From positions 949,241 through 1,013,240 of the forward strand of contig JAUJMO010000001.1 in assembly GCA_030446805.1 (NCBI GenBank): a stretch of 64,000 bases of DNA, in the 5' to 3' direction. Below, one piece after another: positions 1 through 8,308 of this stretch. The notes beneath the pieces were generated by a model. The model was not told the origin of the DNA, did not search any database, and worked only from the letters and a program-made list of their open reading frames with translations. The stretch's first letter is position 1. Every line of letters begins with the position of its first letter. This DNA is from Caulobacteraceae bacterium. Its GTDB lineage: Bacteria > Pseudomonadota > Alphaproteobacteria > Caulobacterales > Caulobacteraceae. The position numbers and the translations under genes are program-made.

Positions 1-273
1 GCGCAGTTGGCCCAGGAGGTTCACCACGGTGTCGGCGGCGGCCAGCGCGGCGTCGGTGATCGAGCTGGCCCGGTCCAGTCCGGAGGTCGCGGCCTTGAGC
101 GCGCCCATCTCCGCGGCTGGAGCGCGGGGCGCGGCGGCGGGATTGGCGCGGGCCTGATCGGGCTGGTTTCTGATCCCGTCCGGACCGGCGCGCACGGTGG
201 TCCCGCCCTCAGGACGGAGCCGCAGGCCCGGCAGGGACAGGGTGGAGCGTTCGGGTGAGACGCTGATCGTCAT
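1..273 (-). CDS. Flagellin-like protein, partial (3' end outside window)
   Basis: Ninety-one codons run from an ATG at 273 to the window edge with no stop, so the C-terminus is missing. A GAGGAG ribosome site lies just upstream. Residues 1-55 are Pro/Ala/Arg-rich and probably disordered. From about residue 57 a helix reads ALKAATSGLDRASSITDAAL, then AAADTVVNLLGQL, which resembles the flagellin D1 helix that follows the spoke region (compare STVDVAMSAGEAVSDLLLKM in the flagellin at 817-1695). The usual N-terminal D0 helix of flagellin is absent. It lies downstream of FlaG and flagellin on the same strand, so a filament-related role is inferred. Family assignment is by eye only. Confidence 0.6.
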   Translation of the reverse strand, partial: MTISVSPERSTLSLPGLRLRPEGGTTVRAGPDGIRNQPDQARANPAAAPRAPAAEMGALKAATSGLDRASSITDAALAAADTVVNLLGQLR

Positions 274-440
274 GGTGGCTCCTCGGCGCTTCGACCGTGA
301 GCGCCCCCAGGCTGGGAGGCGCCATGAGGACATGGCTTAGGCCGAGAGGGTGACCGCCGAGTTAACGGCCCACGCGGTTTCGCCGCCGCGGCGAACGCCG
401 GGCGGACGGGGAGCGGGGGGCCGAACCGAGCTTTGGAGGC

Positions 441-728
441 TCAGGCCCGGGTCTTGATCACGTCGCCGGGGTCGTAGTCTCCGGTCGACATGGCCTTCAG
501 CACCTCGGCGCGAGGAAGTTGAAGGATCACCTCGCCCGTTCTCCGATCCAGGGTCTTGTAGACAAAGGCGCCCGTTGCGGGGTCCTCCTCGATCACAAGC
601 CGGAGGTCGGCGGACTGGGGTTCGGTGGGGCCCTCCGGCGCCCGGGTCGGCGGCGCTTGTTCGGGGGAACGAGCGACGACGGTGGCGGCGGGACTGGAGG
701 CGGCGGCGGCTCCTGCTTCTGGCTTCAT
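441..728 (-). CDS. flaG: FlaG family flagellar protein
   Basis: A 95-residue protein with an Ala/Pro-rich first half (about residues 1-38) and a conserved C-terminal half (about 42-95) containing LRLVIEEDPATGAFVYKTLD and TGEVILQLPRAEVL. The block of a variable strand, D-x-x-TGEVI-x-Q-[IL]-P and a following short helix is the FlaG signature. FlaG proteins modulate flagellar filament length or assembly. It lies 88 bp downstream of the flagellin stop, beyond a strong hairpin at 780-808, and 167 bp upstream of the flagellin-like gene on the same strand, which supports a filament locus. Confidence 0.85.
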   Translation of the reverse strand: MKPEAGAAAASSPAATVVARSPEQAPPTRAPEGPTEPQSADLRLVIEEDPATGAFVYKTLDRRTGEVILQLPRAEVLKAMSTGDYDPGDVIKTRA

Positions 729-779
729 TGACGTTGCGCCGCCCCTTCTGGACGACGTCCCCTGCTAGAGGGCGAAAGC

Positions 780-808
780 GGGAGGCCGGGCGGGATGCCC
801 GGCCTCCC
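780..808 (-). terminator. Hairpin terminator after flagellin
   Basis: A perfect 12-bp inverted repeat (arms 780-791 and 797-808, GGGAGGCCGGGC and its complement) with a 5-nt loop begins 9 bp past the flagellin stop. On the minus strand it is followed by GCTTTCGCC, a weak T stretch. It probably ends or attenuates the flagellin transcript before flaG, which would give much more flagellin than FlaG. Confidence 0.7.
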
Positions 809-816
809 TTAGTCGC

Positions 817-1695
817 TTAACGGAACAGGCCGAGGATGATGCCCGAGGACTGGTTGGCGATGGACAGAGCCTGCACACCCAGCTGCTGCTTCGTCTGCAG
901 CGCCTGGAGGCGGGCGCTTTCCTTGGCCAGGTCGGCGTCCACCAGATCGCCCACGCCCGCGTCCAGGCTGTCTTGCAGCTTGGACATGAAGCTGTTGTGC
1001 GAGGACAGGGCGTTGGAGCCCGTACCCAGGGCGCTCAGCTTCGCGGACGTGGACTTGATGTCCGCCTCGACCGCCGCCAGCTTGGTGGCGGCGGCGGTGG
1101 CGTCTGCAAAGCCCTTCGTGACGGTCAAACCCGTCGTCGCATCGAACTGCAGGTTCACGCCGGCCACCGTGATGGTGGCCGGAGCCGTCGGGGCGCCCCC
1201 GGCCACCGCAGGCGGGGTCGAGTTGGGGCTGGCGAGCGCCTTGACCGAGGTGCCCGCGTCCGTCGTCGCCGCTCCCTTCAGCATGTTCACGCCGTTGAAG
1301 CTGGCGTTGTCCACCACCGTTTTGATCTGGTCGGCGAGGGAGTTGAAGTCTTTCTCCAGCGCCGTGCGGCTGTCGGCGCTCAGGCCCGTGTCGGTGGCCG
1401 CAAGCGCCTTTTCCTTCATTTTGAGCAGGAGGTCCGACACCGCTTCGCCCGCCGACATGGCCACGTCCACGGTCGAGACGCCGCGTTGCAGCGACTCCTT
1501 GACCGCGTTGATCGCCTGCGACTCCGCGCGCTGGCTCTGGGCGATGGCCCAGACGGCGCCGTTGTCCTTGGCCGAATTGATCTTCCTGCCGGTGTTGATG
1601 CGGCTTTGGACCGTGTTCAGCTCGGTGTTGGTGGCGTTGAGGCTTTGCAGGGCGACCAGGGCCCCGACGTTGGTGTTTACGCTGTTCAGAGGCAT
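817..1695 (-). CDS. Flagellin (Caulobacter type)
   Basis: A 292-residue filament subunit exported by the flagellar type III system. The N-terminal D0/D1 region begins MPLNSVNTNVGALVALQSLN and includes INTGRKINSAKDNGAVWAIA, the hallmark of Caulobacter flagellins. The C-terminal D0 helix ends LSIANQSSGIILGLFR. The middle (about residues 150-200) is an Ala/Thr/Pro-rich variable insert. The length is close to the 270-300 residues usual for this group. The start is fixed by AAGGAA six bases upstream of ATG. A sigma-54 promoter and a leader hairpin precede it, and a strong terminator follows. Which Caulobacter flj paralogue it matches cannot be decided from sequence alone. Confidence 0.95.
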   Translation of the reverse strand: MPLNSVNTNVGALVALQSLNATNTELNTVQSRINTGRKINSAKDNGAVWAIAQSQRAESQAINAVKESLQRGVSTVDVAMSAGEAVSDLLLKMKEKALAATDTGLSADSRTALEKDFNSLADQIKTVVDNASFNGVNMLKGAATTDAGTSVKALASPNSTPPAVAGGAPTAPATITVAGVNLQFDATTGLTVTKGFADATAAATKLAAVEADIKSTSAKLSALGTGSNALSSHNSFMSKLQDSLDAGVGDLVDADLAKESARLQALQTKQQLGVQALSIANQSSGIILGLFR

Positions 1696-1721
1696 TGGAG
1701 TTCCTTGTTCTCAGGTGGTCA

Positions 1722-1736
1722 GCCTCGTTTTGAGGC
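1722..1736 (-). promoter_or_regulatory. Hairpin in flagellin 5' leader
   Basis: The minus-strand leader contains GCCTC-AAAAC-GAGGC, a perfect 5-bp stem with an A-rich loop, 27 bp upstream of the start codon and inside the transcript predicted from the sigma-54 promoter. In Caulobacter the flagellin mRNA leader is a target of the translational regulator FlbT. A similar role here is inference. Confidence 0.45.
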
Positions 1737-1766
1737 CGTGGCCGGATGACCCGGGAGACAGGGAAA

Positions 1767-1781
1767 GCAAGCCGGGGGCCA
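1767..1781 (-). promoter_or_regulatory. Sigma-54 (RpoN) promoter for flagellin
   Basis: On the minus strand the sequence TGGCCCCCGGCTTGC has the -24 GG and -12 GC separated by exactly ten bases, with TGGC and TTGC boxes as in the RpoN consensus. It lies about 72 bp upstream of the flagellin start and predicts a leader of roughly 60 nt. Late flagellar genes of Caulobacter, including flagellins, use RpoN with the activator FlbD. No FlbD site was identified with confidence. Confidence 0.8.
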
Positions 1782-2023
1782 GGCTACGCCGTTCAGTCCG
1801 GTGCTGATTTCATTAGGCTTTCAAAGCCAGCCGGCCAGCCGGGTCGGCAGAATCGTCAGGGGCGCCTCTCCGCTCGGCAGTTTTTGCCCGGCAGTTTCGT
1901 CCCTTCGAGCCCCTGCGCCTTGCTCCGGCCGCGCCCCGGCCCTAGACCGTCCGCCCAGCCCCAAACCGGTTTCTCCCGCCTGCGCGTCGCCGCGGGCGGT
2001 CCGCGCGCGCCTCAGGACCCGCC
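1782..2023. other. Intergenic region between flagellin and carB
   Basis: With 1696-1781 this makes a 328-bp divergent gap. The flagellin side holds the leader and RpoN promoter. I see no ORF with good codon use in the remainder. It should carry the carB promoter and any enhancer for the flagellin promoter, but I could not single out a convincing -35/-10 pair. Confidence 0.4.
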
Positions 2024-5000
2024 ATGCCCAAACGCACGGACATCCAGTCGATCCTGATCATCGGGGCCGGTCCCATCGTGATCGGCCAGGCGTCCGAGTT
2101 CGACTATTCGGGCGTCCAGGCCTGCAAGGCCCTGCGCGACGAGGGCTACCGGATCGTGCTGGTCAACAGCAATCCGGCCACGGTGATGACCGACCCCGAC
2201 ATGGCCCACGCCACCTATGTCGAACCGATCACGCCCGAGTTCGTGGAACGCATCATCGACAAGGAACGCCCGGACGCGCTCCTGCCCACCATGGGCGGCC
2301 AGACCGCCTTGAACGCGGCCCTGGCCCTGGAGAAGTCGGGAGTTCTGGCCCGCTACGGCGTGGAGATGATCGGAGCCAGATCCGACGTCATCGAACGCGC
2401 GGAGGATCGCTCCAAGTTCCGCGCCGCCATGGACGAACTCGGGCTGGAAAGTCCGAAATCCCGGGCTGTCGACACCCTGGAGGCGGCCATGGACGCCCTC
2501 CCCTACGTCGGCCTGCCCGCGATCGTGCGCCCATCCTTCACCCTGGCCGGCACCGGCGGGGGCATCGCCTATAATGTGGAGGAGTTCCGCCAAATCGTGA
2601 CCGGCGGCCTGGACGCCTCCCCCGTCACCGAGGTGCTGATCGAGGAAAGCGTGCTGGGCTGGAAGGAGTACGAGATGGAGGTGGTCCGCGACCGGGCGGA
2701 CAACTGCATCATCGTCTGCTCCATCGAGAACCTCGATCCCATGGGGGTCCACACGGGGGACAGCATCACCGTGGCCCCTGCCCTGACCCTGACCGACAAG
2801 GAGTACCAGCGGATGCGCCGGGCCTCCATCGAGGTGCTGCGCACCATCGGGGTGGAGACGGGCGGCTCCAATGTGCAGTTCGCGGTCAACCCGGCTGACG
2901 GCCGCATGGTGGTCATCGAGATGAACCCGCGCGTGTCGCGGAGCTCGGCCCTGGCGTCCAAGGCGACCGGCTTCCCCATCGCCAAGGTCGCGGCCAAGCT
3001 GGCGGTCGGCTACACCCTGGACGAGCTCAGCAACGACATCACGGGCTCCACGCCGGCCTCGTTCGAGCCGTCGATCGACTACGTCGTGACCAAGATCCCC
3101 CGCTTCGCCTTTGAGAAATACCCGGGCGCGGAGCCCTATCTCACCACCAGCATGAAGTCGGTCGGGGAGGTCATGGCCGTCGGCCGCACCTTTGCGGAAA
3201 GCATGCAAAAGGCGCTCCGCGGCCTGGAGACCGGCCTGGCCGGCTTTGACGAGGTCGACATCCCCGGCGCCGACGATCCCGACCCGGCCGCCGCCCAGGC
3301 CGCCGTGATCCGCCTGCTCGGCCAGCCCACCCCGGACCGCATCCGGGTCATCGCCCAGGCTTTCCGCCACGGGCTCTCGGTGGAGCAGGTGGCCGGGGCC
3401 TGCCGCTACGAGCCGTGGTTCCTGCGCCAGATAGAGGAGATCGTGCGGGTCGAGGCGCAGGTGCGGCGAGCCGGCTTGCCGGACTCAGCGGTGGACCTCC
3501 GCCGGCTCAAGGCCCTGGGCTTCTCCGACGCCCGCCTGGCCGCCCTCACCGGCCGGAGCGAGGCCAGGGTCCGCTCGCTTCGCCGCGACCTGGGAGTCCG
3601 GCCCGTGTTCAAGCGCATCGACTCCGTGGCCGCCGAGTTCGCCGCCACCACCGCCTATATGTACTCGACCTATGAGACCGGCGCCCTGGGCCAGGTCCCC
3701 GAGACGGAGGCGGAGCCGTCCGACCGGCGCAAGGTCATGATCCTCGGCATGGGCCCCAACCGCATCGGTCAGGGGATCGAGTTCGACTACTGCTGCTGCC
3801 ACGCCGCCTTCGCCATGGCCGACCTTGGGATCGAGTCGATCATGGTCAACTGCAACCCGGAAACCGTCTCGACCGACTACGACACCTCCGACCGGCTCTA
3901 TTTCGAGCCGCTGACGGCGGAGGACGTGCTGGAGATCTGCGACGTCGAACGCTCCCGCGGCGAGCTCCTGGGCGTGGTGGTCCAGTTCGGCGGCCAGACG
4001 CCGCTCAAACTGGCCCAGGCGCTGGCCGATGACGGCGTTCCCATCCTGGGCACCAGCCCGGACGCCATCGACCTGGCCGAGGACCGGGAACGCTTCCGCG
4101 TCCTGCTGGACGCGATCGGCCTCAAACAGCCCGTCAACGAGATCGCCCGGACGGCCGAAGAGGCCTTCGCCGCGGCGGAGAAGGTGGGCTACCCCATCGT
4201 GATTCGCCCGTCCTACGTCCTGGGCGGCCGGGCCATGGAGATCGTCCGCGACGCCGACCAGCTCGGCCGCTATGTCCGCGACGCCGTGCGGGTCTCCGGC
4301 GACAGCCCCGTCCTGATCGACCAGTATCTCGCCCGCGCCACCGAGGTGGACGCCGACGCCATCTGCGACGGCGAAACCGTGTTCGTGGCCGGGATCATGG
4401 AGCACATCGAGGAGGCCGGGGTGCACTCGGGCGACAGCGCCTGTTCGCTGCCTCCCTTCTCGCTCCGTCCGGAAACTGTGGATGAGCTCCGCCGTCAGAC
4501 CGAGCTGCTCGCCCGCGCGCTGAAGGTGCGGGGCCTGATGAACGTCCAGTTCGCCATCGAGGACGCCCAGGGCGAGGCGCCCCGCATCTACGTCCTGGAG
4601 GTCAATCCTCGCGCCAGCCGCACCGCGCCCTTCGTGGCCAAGGCCATCGGGGCGCCCATCGCCGCCATCGCCGCCAAGGTCATGGCGGGTGAACCCCTGG
4701 CCGGGTTCGCGCTGGAAGGCGCCGGCCGCGACCACATCGCGGTCAAGGAGGCGGTGTTCCCCTTCGCCCGCTTCCCCGGGGTGGACACGGTGCTGGGGCC
4801 CGAAATGCGGTCCACGGGCGAAGTCATGGGCCTGGACTGGATCCGCCCGGGTGAAGGCCTGCTTCCCGCCTTCGCCCGCGCCTTTGCGAAGAGCCAGTTG
4901 GGCGGCGGAACCCGCCTGCCCTCATCGGGCACGGTGTTCGTCTCCGTCCGGGACGCGGACAAGACCTTGGCCGTGGAGCCCGTGCGTCGCCTTCTGCATC

Positions 5001-5317
5001 TTGGCTTCGACGTGATCGCAACGGGCGGGACCACGAGCTTCCTCCGTGAGCGCGGCCTGGAGGTCGGGCGGATCAACAAGGTGCTGGAAGGCCGCCCCGA
5101 CATCGTCGACGCCATGAAGAACGGCGACGTCCAGCTGGTGATCAACACCACGGAGGGCCGCCAGTCTCTGGAGGACAGTTTCTCGATCCGCCGGACGGCG
5201 CTGACCATGAAGATCCCCTATTACACCACCATCACCGGCGCCCACGCCGCGGCCCAAGCCATCGCCGTCATGGCCGAGGGGGTCCTCGAGGTGCGTTCGC
5301 TGCAAAGCTACGCGTGA
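2024..5317 (+). CDS. carB: Carbamoyl-phosphate synthase, large subunit
   Basis: This 1097-residue synthetase makes carbamoyl phosphate from ammonia supplied by the small subunit, bicarbonate and two ATP, for pyrimidine and arginine synthesis. It shows the duplicated layout: the first half starts with [20 protein letters not shown] (about residues 14-33), and the second repeats it as [18 protein letters not shown] (about 578-595), each leading an ATP-grasp domain (motifs [18 protein letters not shown] and [18 protein letters not shown]). The C-terminal allosteric MGS-like domain (about 965-1090) contains [12 protein letters not shown]. Length is normal for the family. carA is not in the window. 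Confidence 0.98.
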   Translation: MPKRTDIQSILIIGAGPIVIGQASEFDYSGVQACKALRDEGYRIVLVNSNPATVMTDPDMAHATYVEPITPEFVERIIDKERPDALLPTMGGQTALNAALALEKSGVLARYGVEMIGARSDVIERAEDRSKFRAAMDELGLESPKSRAVDTLEAAMDALPYVGLPAIVRPSFTLAGTGGGIAYNVEEFRQIVTGGLDASPVTEVLIEESVLGWKEYEMEVVRDRADNCIIVCSIENLDPMGVHTGDSITVAPALTLTDKEYQRMRRASIEVLRTIGVETGGSNVQFAVNPADGRMVVIEMNPRVSRSSALASKATGFPIAKVAAKLAVGYTLDELSNDITGSTPASFEPSIDYVVTKIPRFAFEKYPGAEPYLTTSMKSVGEVMAVGRTFAESMQKALRGLETGLAGFDEVDIPGADDPDPAAAQAAVIRLLGQPTPDRIRVIAQAFRHGLSVEQVAGACRYEPWFLRQIEEIVRVEAQVRRAGLPDSAVDLRRLKALGFSDARLAALTGRSEARVRSLRRDLGVRPVFKRIDSVAAEFAATTAYMYSTYETGALGQVPETEAEPSDRRKVMILGMGPNRIGQGIEFDYCCCHAAFAMADLGIESIMVNCNPETVSTDYDTSDRLYFEPLTAEDVLEICDVERSRGELLGVVVQFGGQTPLKLAQALADDGVPILGTSPDAIDLAEDRERFRVLLDAIGLKQPVNEIARTAEEAFAAAEKVGYPIVIRPSYVLGGRAMEIVRDADQLGRYVRDAVRVSGDSPVLIDQYLARATEVDADAICDGETVFVAGIMEHIEEAGVHSGDSACSLPPFSLRPETVDELRRQTELLARALKVRGLMNVQFAIEDAQGEAPRIYVLEVNPRASRTAPFVAKAIGAPIAAIAAKVMAGEPLAGFALEGAGRDHIAVKEAVFPFARFPGVDTVLGPEMRSTGEVMGLDWIRPGEGLLPAFARAFAKSQLGGGTRLPSSGTVFVSVRDADKTLAVEPVRRLLHLGFDVIATGGTTSFLRERGLEVGRINKVLEGRPDIVDAMKNGDVQLVINTTEGRQSLEDSFSIRRTALTMKIPYYTTITGAHAAAQAIAVMAEGVLEVRSLQSYA

Positions 5318-5573
5318 GAGTCTTGGGGACCCGCCGGAACCGGGGCGCGCGGCTTCGGTTGCGCTCTGCATTCGGATCTCGCGATCCCGGTCTGGACACA
5401 GCGCGGCGCCGCTTCGGAAGACCGTTGCTTTCCTGCTCAGCCGTTTCGCTCGCTCGGTGAAGAGCGCTGCGCCTGGCGAGGCCATGGCACTTGAAGCTCC
5501 ACCGTCTCCGTCCTAGCTTCCCACGCTGCCCGCGGGCATCCCACGCCGTTTGCCGGCCTCAACTGCGAAGTCC

Positions 5574-6047
5574 ATGGAAAAAGTCCCGATGACGTCGGCG
5601 GGCTACAGCGCTCTCGACGAAGAACTGAAGCGGCTCAAGTCGGTGGAGCGCCCCAGCGTGATCGCCGCCATCAGCGAAGCCCGCTCGCACGGCGATCTGT
5701 CGGAGAACGCGGAGTACCACGCCGCCAAGGAGCGCCAGGGCTGGATCGAGGGCCGCATCGCCGAGATCGAGGACAAGATCAGCCGCGCTCAGGTGATCGA
5801 CGTCTCCAAGCTGTCGGGCAAGCAGATCAAGTTCGGCGCGACCGTCACCGTGGTCGACGAGGACACGGAGAAGCAGGACCGCTATCAGATCGTGGGCGAA
5901 CACGAGGCCGACGTGAAGAAGGGGCGCGTGTCCGTCACCTCTCCCATCGCGCGCAGCCTGATCGGCAAGGAAACCGGCGACGTGGTGGAGGTGAACACTC
6001 CAGGCGGCGTGAAAGCCTACGAGATCACCGCCGTCGAGTGGCGCTGA
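5574..6047 (+). CDS. greA: Transcription elongation factor GreA
   Basis: The 157-residue protein rescues backtracked RNA polymerase by stimulating transcript cleavage. The start is set at ATG 5574 ([20 protein letters not shown]), because family members begin here and an in-frame ATG 24 bases upstream adds unrelated residues. The N-terminal coiled coil (about 1-75) carries the tip motif [20 protein letters not shown] with the acidic residues that act at the polymerase active site. The C-terminal FKBP-like domain ends with [15 protein letters not shown]. The carB-greA order is common in alphaproteobacteria. Confidence 0.97.
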   Translation: MEKVPMTSAGYSALDEELKRLKSVERPSVIAAISEARSHGDLSENAEYHAAKERQGWIEGRIAEIEDKISRAQVIDVSKLSGKQIKFGATVTVVDEDTEKQDRYQIVGEHEADVKKGRVSVTSPIARSLIGKETGDVVEVNTPGGVKAYEITAVEWR

Positions 6048-6069
6048 GCCGGTCGACGGATCGGCGCTG

Positions 6070-6246
6070 ATGACCAACGCCGATGTGTTCCGGAGCGTGT
6101 TGGGCGAGGGTCCCTGGAAGGGCGTGGCCCATCGAGTCCGGCTCTGCGTCGCGCCGGCCAAGTGGACGCTTTCTGGGCGCGACAGTCCGCCCTCTCCGGA
6201 GTTCGGTGTGCTGAAGCCCGCAGCCAAATGGGAGAGGCCGGCCTGA
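6070..6246 (+). CDS. Small hypothetical protein (58 aa)
   Basis: An ATG at 6070, 22 bp after greA, opens a 58-codon frame ending in TGA at 6244. It encodes a basic protein with Trp at 16, 32 and 54, beginning MTNADVFRSVLGEGPWKG. Most third codon positions are G or C, as in neighbouring genes, which favours real coding. No strong ribosome site is visible and no family is recognised. Its end overlaps the chosen start of the ELM1 gene by 19 bp, so it could instead be leader sequence of that gene. Confidence 0.4.
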   Translation: MTNADVFRSVLGEGPWKGVAHRVRLCVAPAKWTLSGRDSPPSPEFGVLKPAAKWERPA

Positions 6247-7232
6247 GCCCGTCCAGCGCCGGTCGAGCCTTGAGCGTCTGGGCGGTTTCGGACGGACGGG
6301 CCGGGATGGCCAATCAGGTGCTGGGCCTGGCCGAGGCCGTGGCGCAGCGCCGGCCCTGCACGGTCACCTCCAAGCGGGTAGTCTGGCGGGCGCCGTGGGG
6401 CCGGGCGCCCCAGGCGCTCAACCTGTTTCCGCTATGGGCCCTTTCGCCGGAATCCGACCCGATAGAAGCGCCCTGGCCCGATCTGTGGATCGCAGCCGGA
6501 CGCGCGACCTTGCCGCTGTCCATGGGCGTTCGGCGTTGGTCGGCCGGGAAGACCTTTGTCGTTCAAGTGCAGGACCCGCGCTGGCCGACGCACCTCTTCG
6601 ACCTGGTGATCCCGCCGGAGCACGATGAACTGACGGGCCCCAATGTCTTCCCCATCGTCGGCTCCCCCAATCGGATCACCCCCGAACGACTGGCCGAAGC
6701 CGAATCGGAGTTCCACGACCGCATCGCCCCCCTGCCCTCCCCGCGGGTGGCCGTGCTGGTGGGGGGCAAGTCCAAGGCGCACGATCTGACGCCTCAACGG
6801 GCGCGCGATCTGGCCTCCGAAATCGCCACCGCCGTGGAGGGCGCCCGGGGCTCGGTTCTGGTCACCTTCTCCCGCCGCACGCCGCAGGACGCCCGGCGCT
6901 TCATGGCCGGCCGGCTGGGTCGGCTGCCCGGATGGGTTTGGGACGGCGAGGGCGCGAACCCCTACCACGCCTTTCTGGCCGCCGCCGACCTCGTGTTGGT
7001 CACCGAGGACAGCACCAACATGGCCGCCGAAGCCGCCGCGGCCGGCAAGCCCGTGCTGGTCATGCACCTGGACGGCGACAGCCCCAAACACCGCCGGCTG
7101 CACGACAGCCTTCGCAAACGGCTGGCCGCCCGCCCCTTCCGCGGCGCGCTGGAGCGCTGGACCTATCCGCCCCTGCGTGAGACGGAGCGGGCCGCGGCGG
7201 AGGTCGTCAGGCGCATGGGACCGGCGCGGTGA
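6228..7232 (+). CDS. ELM1-family protein (DUF1022), glycosyltransferase-like
   Basis: About 334 residues. The motif SVWAVSDGRAGMANQVLGLA near the N-terminus is diagnostic of the ELM1/DUF1022 family, found in alphaproteobacteria and in plant mitochondria, where ELM1 affects fission. The C-terminal half contains LVTEDSTNMAAEAAAAGKPV, resembling the nucleotide-sugar binding region of GT-B glycosyltransferases, so an envelope glycan role is possible but unproven in bacteria. ATG 6228 is used as start. An in-frame ATG at 6162 would overlap the 58-codon ORF, and a TTG close to the first conserved block is another option. Confidence 0.8.
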   Translation: MGEAGLSPSSAGRALSVWAVSDGRAGMANQVLGLAEAVAQRRPCTVTSKRVVWRAPWGRAPQALNLFPLWALSPESDPIEAPWPDLWIAAGRATLPLSMGVRRWSAGKTFVVQVQDPRWPTHLFDLVIPPEHDELTGPNVFPIVGSPNRITPERLAEAESEFHDRIAPLPSPRVAVLVGGKSKAHDLTPQRARDLASEIATAVEGARGSVLVTFSRRTPQDARRFMAGRLGRLPGWVWDGEGANPYHAFLAAADLVLVTEDSTNMAAEAAAAGKPVLVMHLDGDSPKHRRLHDSLRKRLAARPFRGALERWTYPPLRETERAAAEVVRRMGPAR

Positions 7233-7281
7233 CGCGGGTTGACGCCTCGCGCCTCGGCGGAATCCCTACTAGATAGGGCCC

Positions 7282-8304
7282 ATGTCCGTTGTCGCCCTAC
7301 CCCGAACCGTTCGCTGCGCCATCATCGGGTCCGGCCCGGCCGGCTACACCGCCGCCATCTATGCCGCTCGCGCGCTGCTGAAACCCGTGCTGATTTCGGG
7401 CATCCAGCCTGGCGGCCAGCTCACCATCACGACGGACGTCGAGAACTATCCGGGCTTCGCCGACGTCATCCAGGGCCCCTGGCTCATGGACCAGATGCGC
7501 GCCCAGGCCGAGCATGTCGGGACCGAGTTCATGGAGGACACCGTGGTCTCGGCGGACCTGTCGTCGCGCCCGTTCCGCCTTACCTGCGACAGCGGCCAGG
7601 TCTTGCTGGCGGAAACGGTGATCATCGCCACGGGGGCGCAGGCCAAGTGGCTGGGCCTGCCCTCCGAGCAGCGTTACCGGGGCTTCGGCGTCTCGGCTTG
7701 CGCGACCTGCGACGGCTTCTTCTACCGCGGCAAGGAGGTGGCCGTCGTGGGCGGGGGCAACACCGCCGTGGAGGAGGCGCTCTTCCTGACCAACTTCGCC
7801 AGCAAGGTCACCTTGATCCACCGCCGCGACGAGTTGCGCGCCGAAGCCATCCTGCAGGAGCGGTTGTTCGCCCATCCCAAGGTGGAGGTGGTCTGGAACA
7901 CGGTCATCGACGAGGTGCTCGGCGCCGAAACTCCTGGAGGCGGTGTCGCGGGCGTCACCGGACTGCGCCTGCGCGACTGCGAAACCAACGCCGTCCGCGA
8001 ACAGGCCTTCGACGGGATTTTCATCGCGATCGGCCACGCGCCGGCGTCCGAACTGTTCGCGGGACAGCTCCCCTTCAAGGACGGCGGCTACCTCCGCGTC
8101 TCGCCCGGATCGACCTCCACGGCCGTGGAGGGCGTCTACGCCGCCGGCGACGTCACCGACGACGTCTATCGCCAGGCGGTCACGGCCGCCGGTCAAGGCT
8201 GCATGGCCGCGCTCGAGGCGGTCCGTTTTCTGGCCGAACAGGACCATGCGGCTGCGCACCACCCCATCAGCCACGAGCAGGCGCAAAAGATCGGCGTTTG
8301 GTGA
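7282..8304 (+). CDS. trxB: Thioredoxin reductase
   Basis: A 340-residue cytosolic flavoenzyme transferring electrons from NADPH via FAD to thioredoxin. The FAD-binding motif GSGPAGYTAAIYAARA lies at about residues 13-28, the redox-active pair is in ACATCDG (Cys 140 and 143), the NADPH-binding motif is GGGNTAVEEA, and the C-terminal FAD motif is VYAAGDVTDD. Length is slightly above the usual 310-330. AGGG lies just before the ATG. It ends 4 bp from the convergent hydrolase gene. No thioredoxin gene is nearby. Confidence 0.96.
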   Translation: MSVVALPRTVRCAIIGSGPAGYTAAIYAARALLKPVLISGIQPGGQLTITTDVENYPGFADVIQGPWLMDQMRAQAEHVGTEFMEDTVVSADLSSRPFRLTCDSGQVLLAETVIIATGAQAKWLGLPSEQRYRGFGVSACATCDGFFYRGKEVAVVGGGNTAVEEALFLTNFASKVTLIHRRDELRAEAILQERLFAHPKVEVVWNTVIDEVLGAETPGGGVAGVTGLRLRDCETNAVREQAFDGIFIAIGHAPASELFAGQLPFKDGGYLRVSPGSTSTAVEGVYAAGDVTDDVYRQAVTAAGQGCMAALEAVRFLAEQDHAAAHHPISHEQAQKIGVW

Positions 8305-8308
8305 GAGT

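Noticed and set aside
2012-3370. Long open frame antisense to carB
   Set aside because: The carB reading frame is certain. The opposite frame is a GC artefact rich in Gly, His and Arg.
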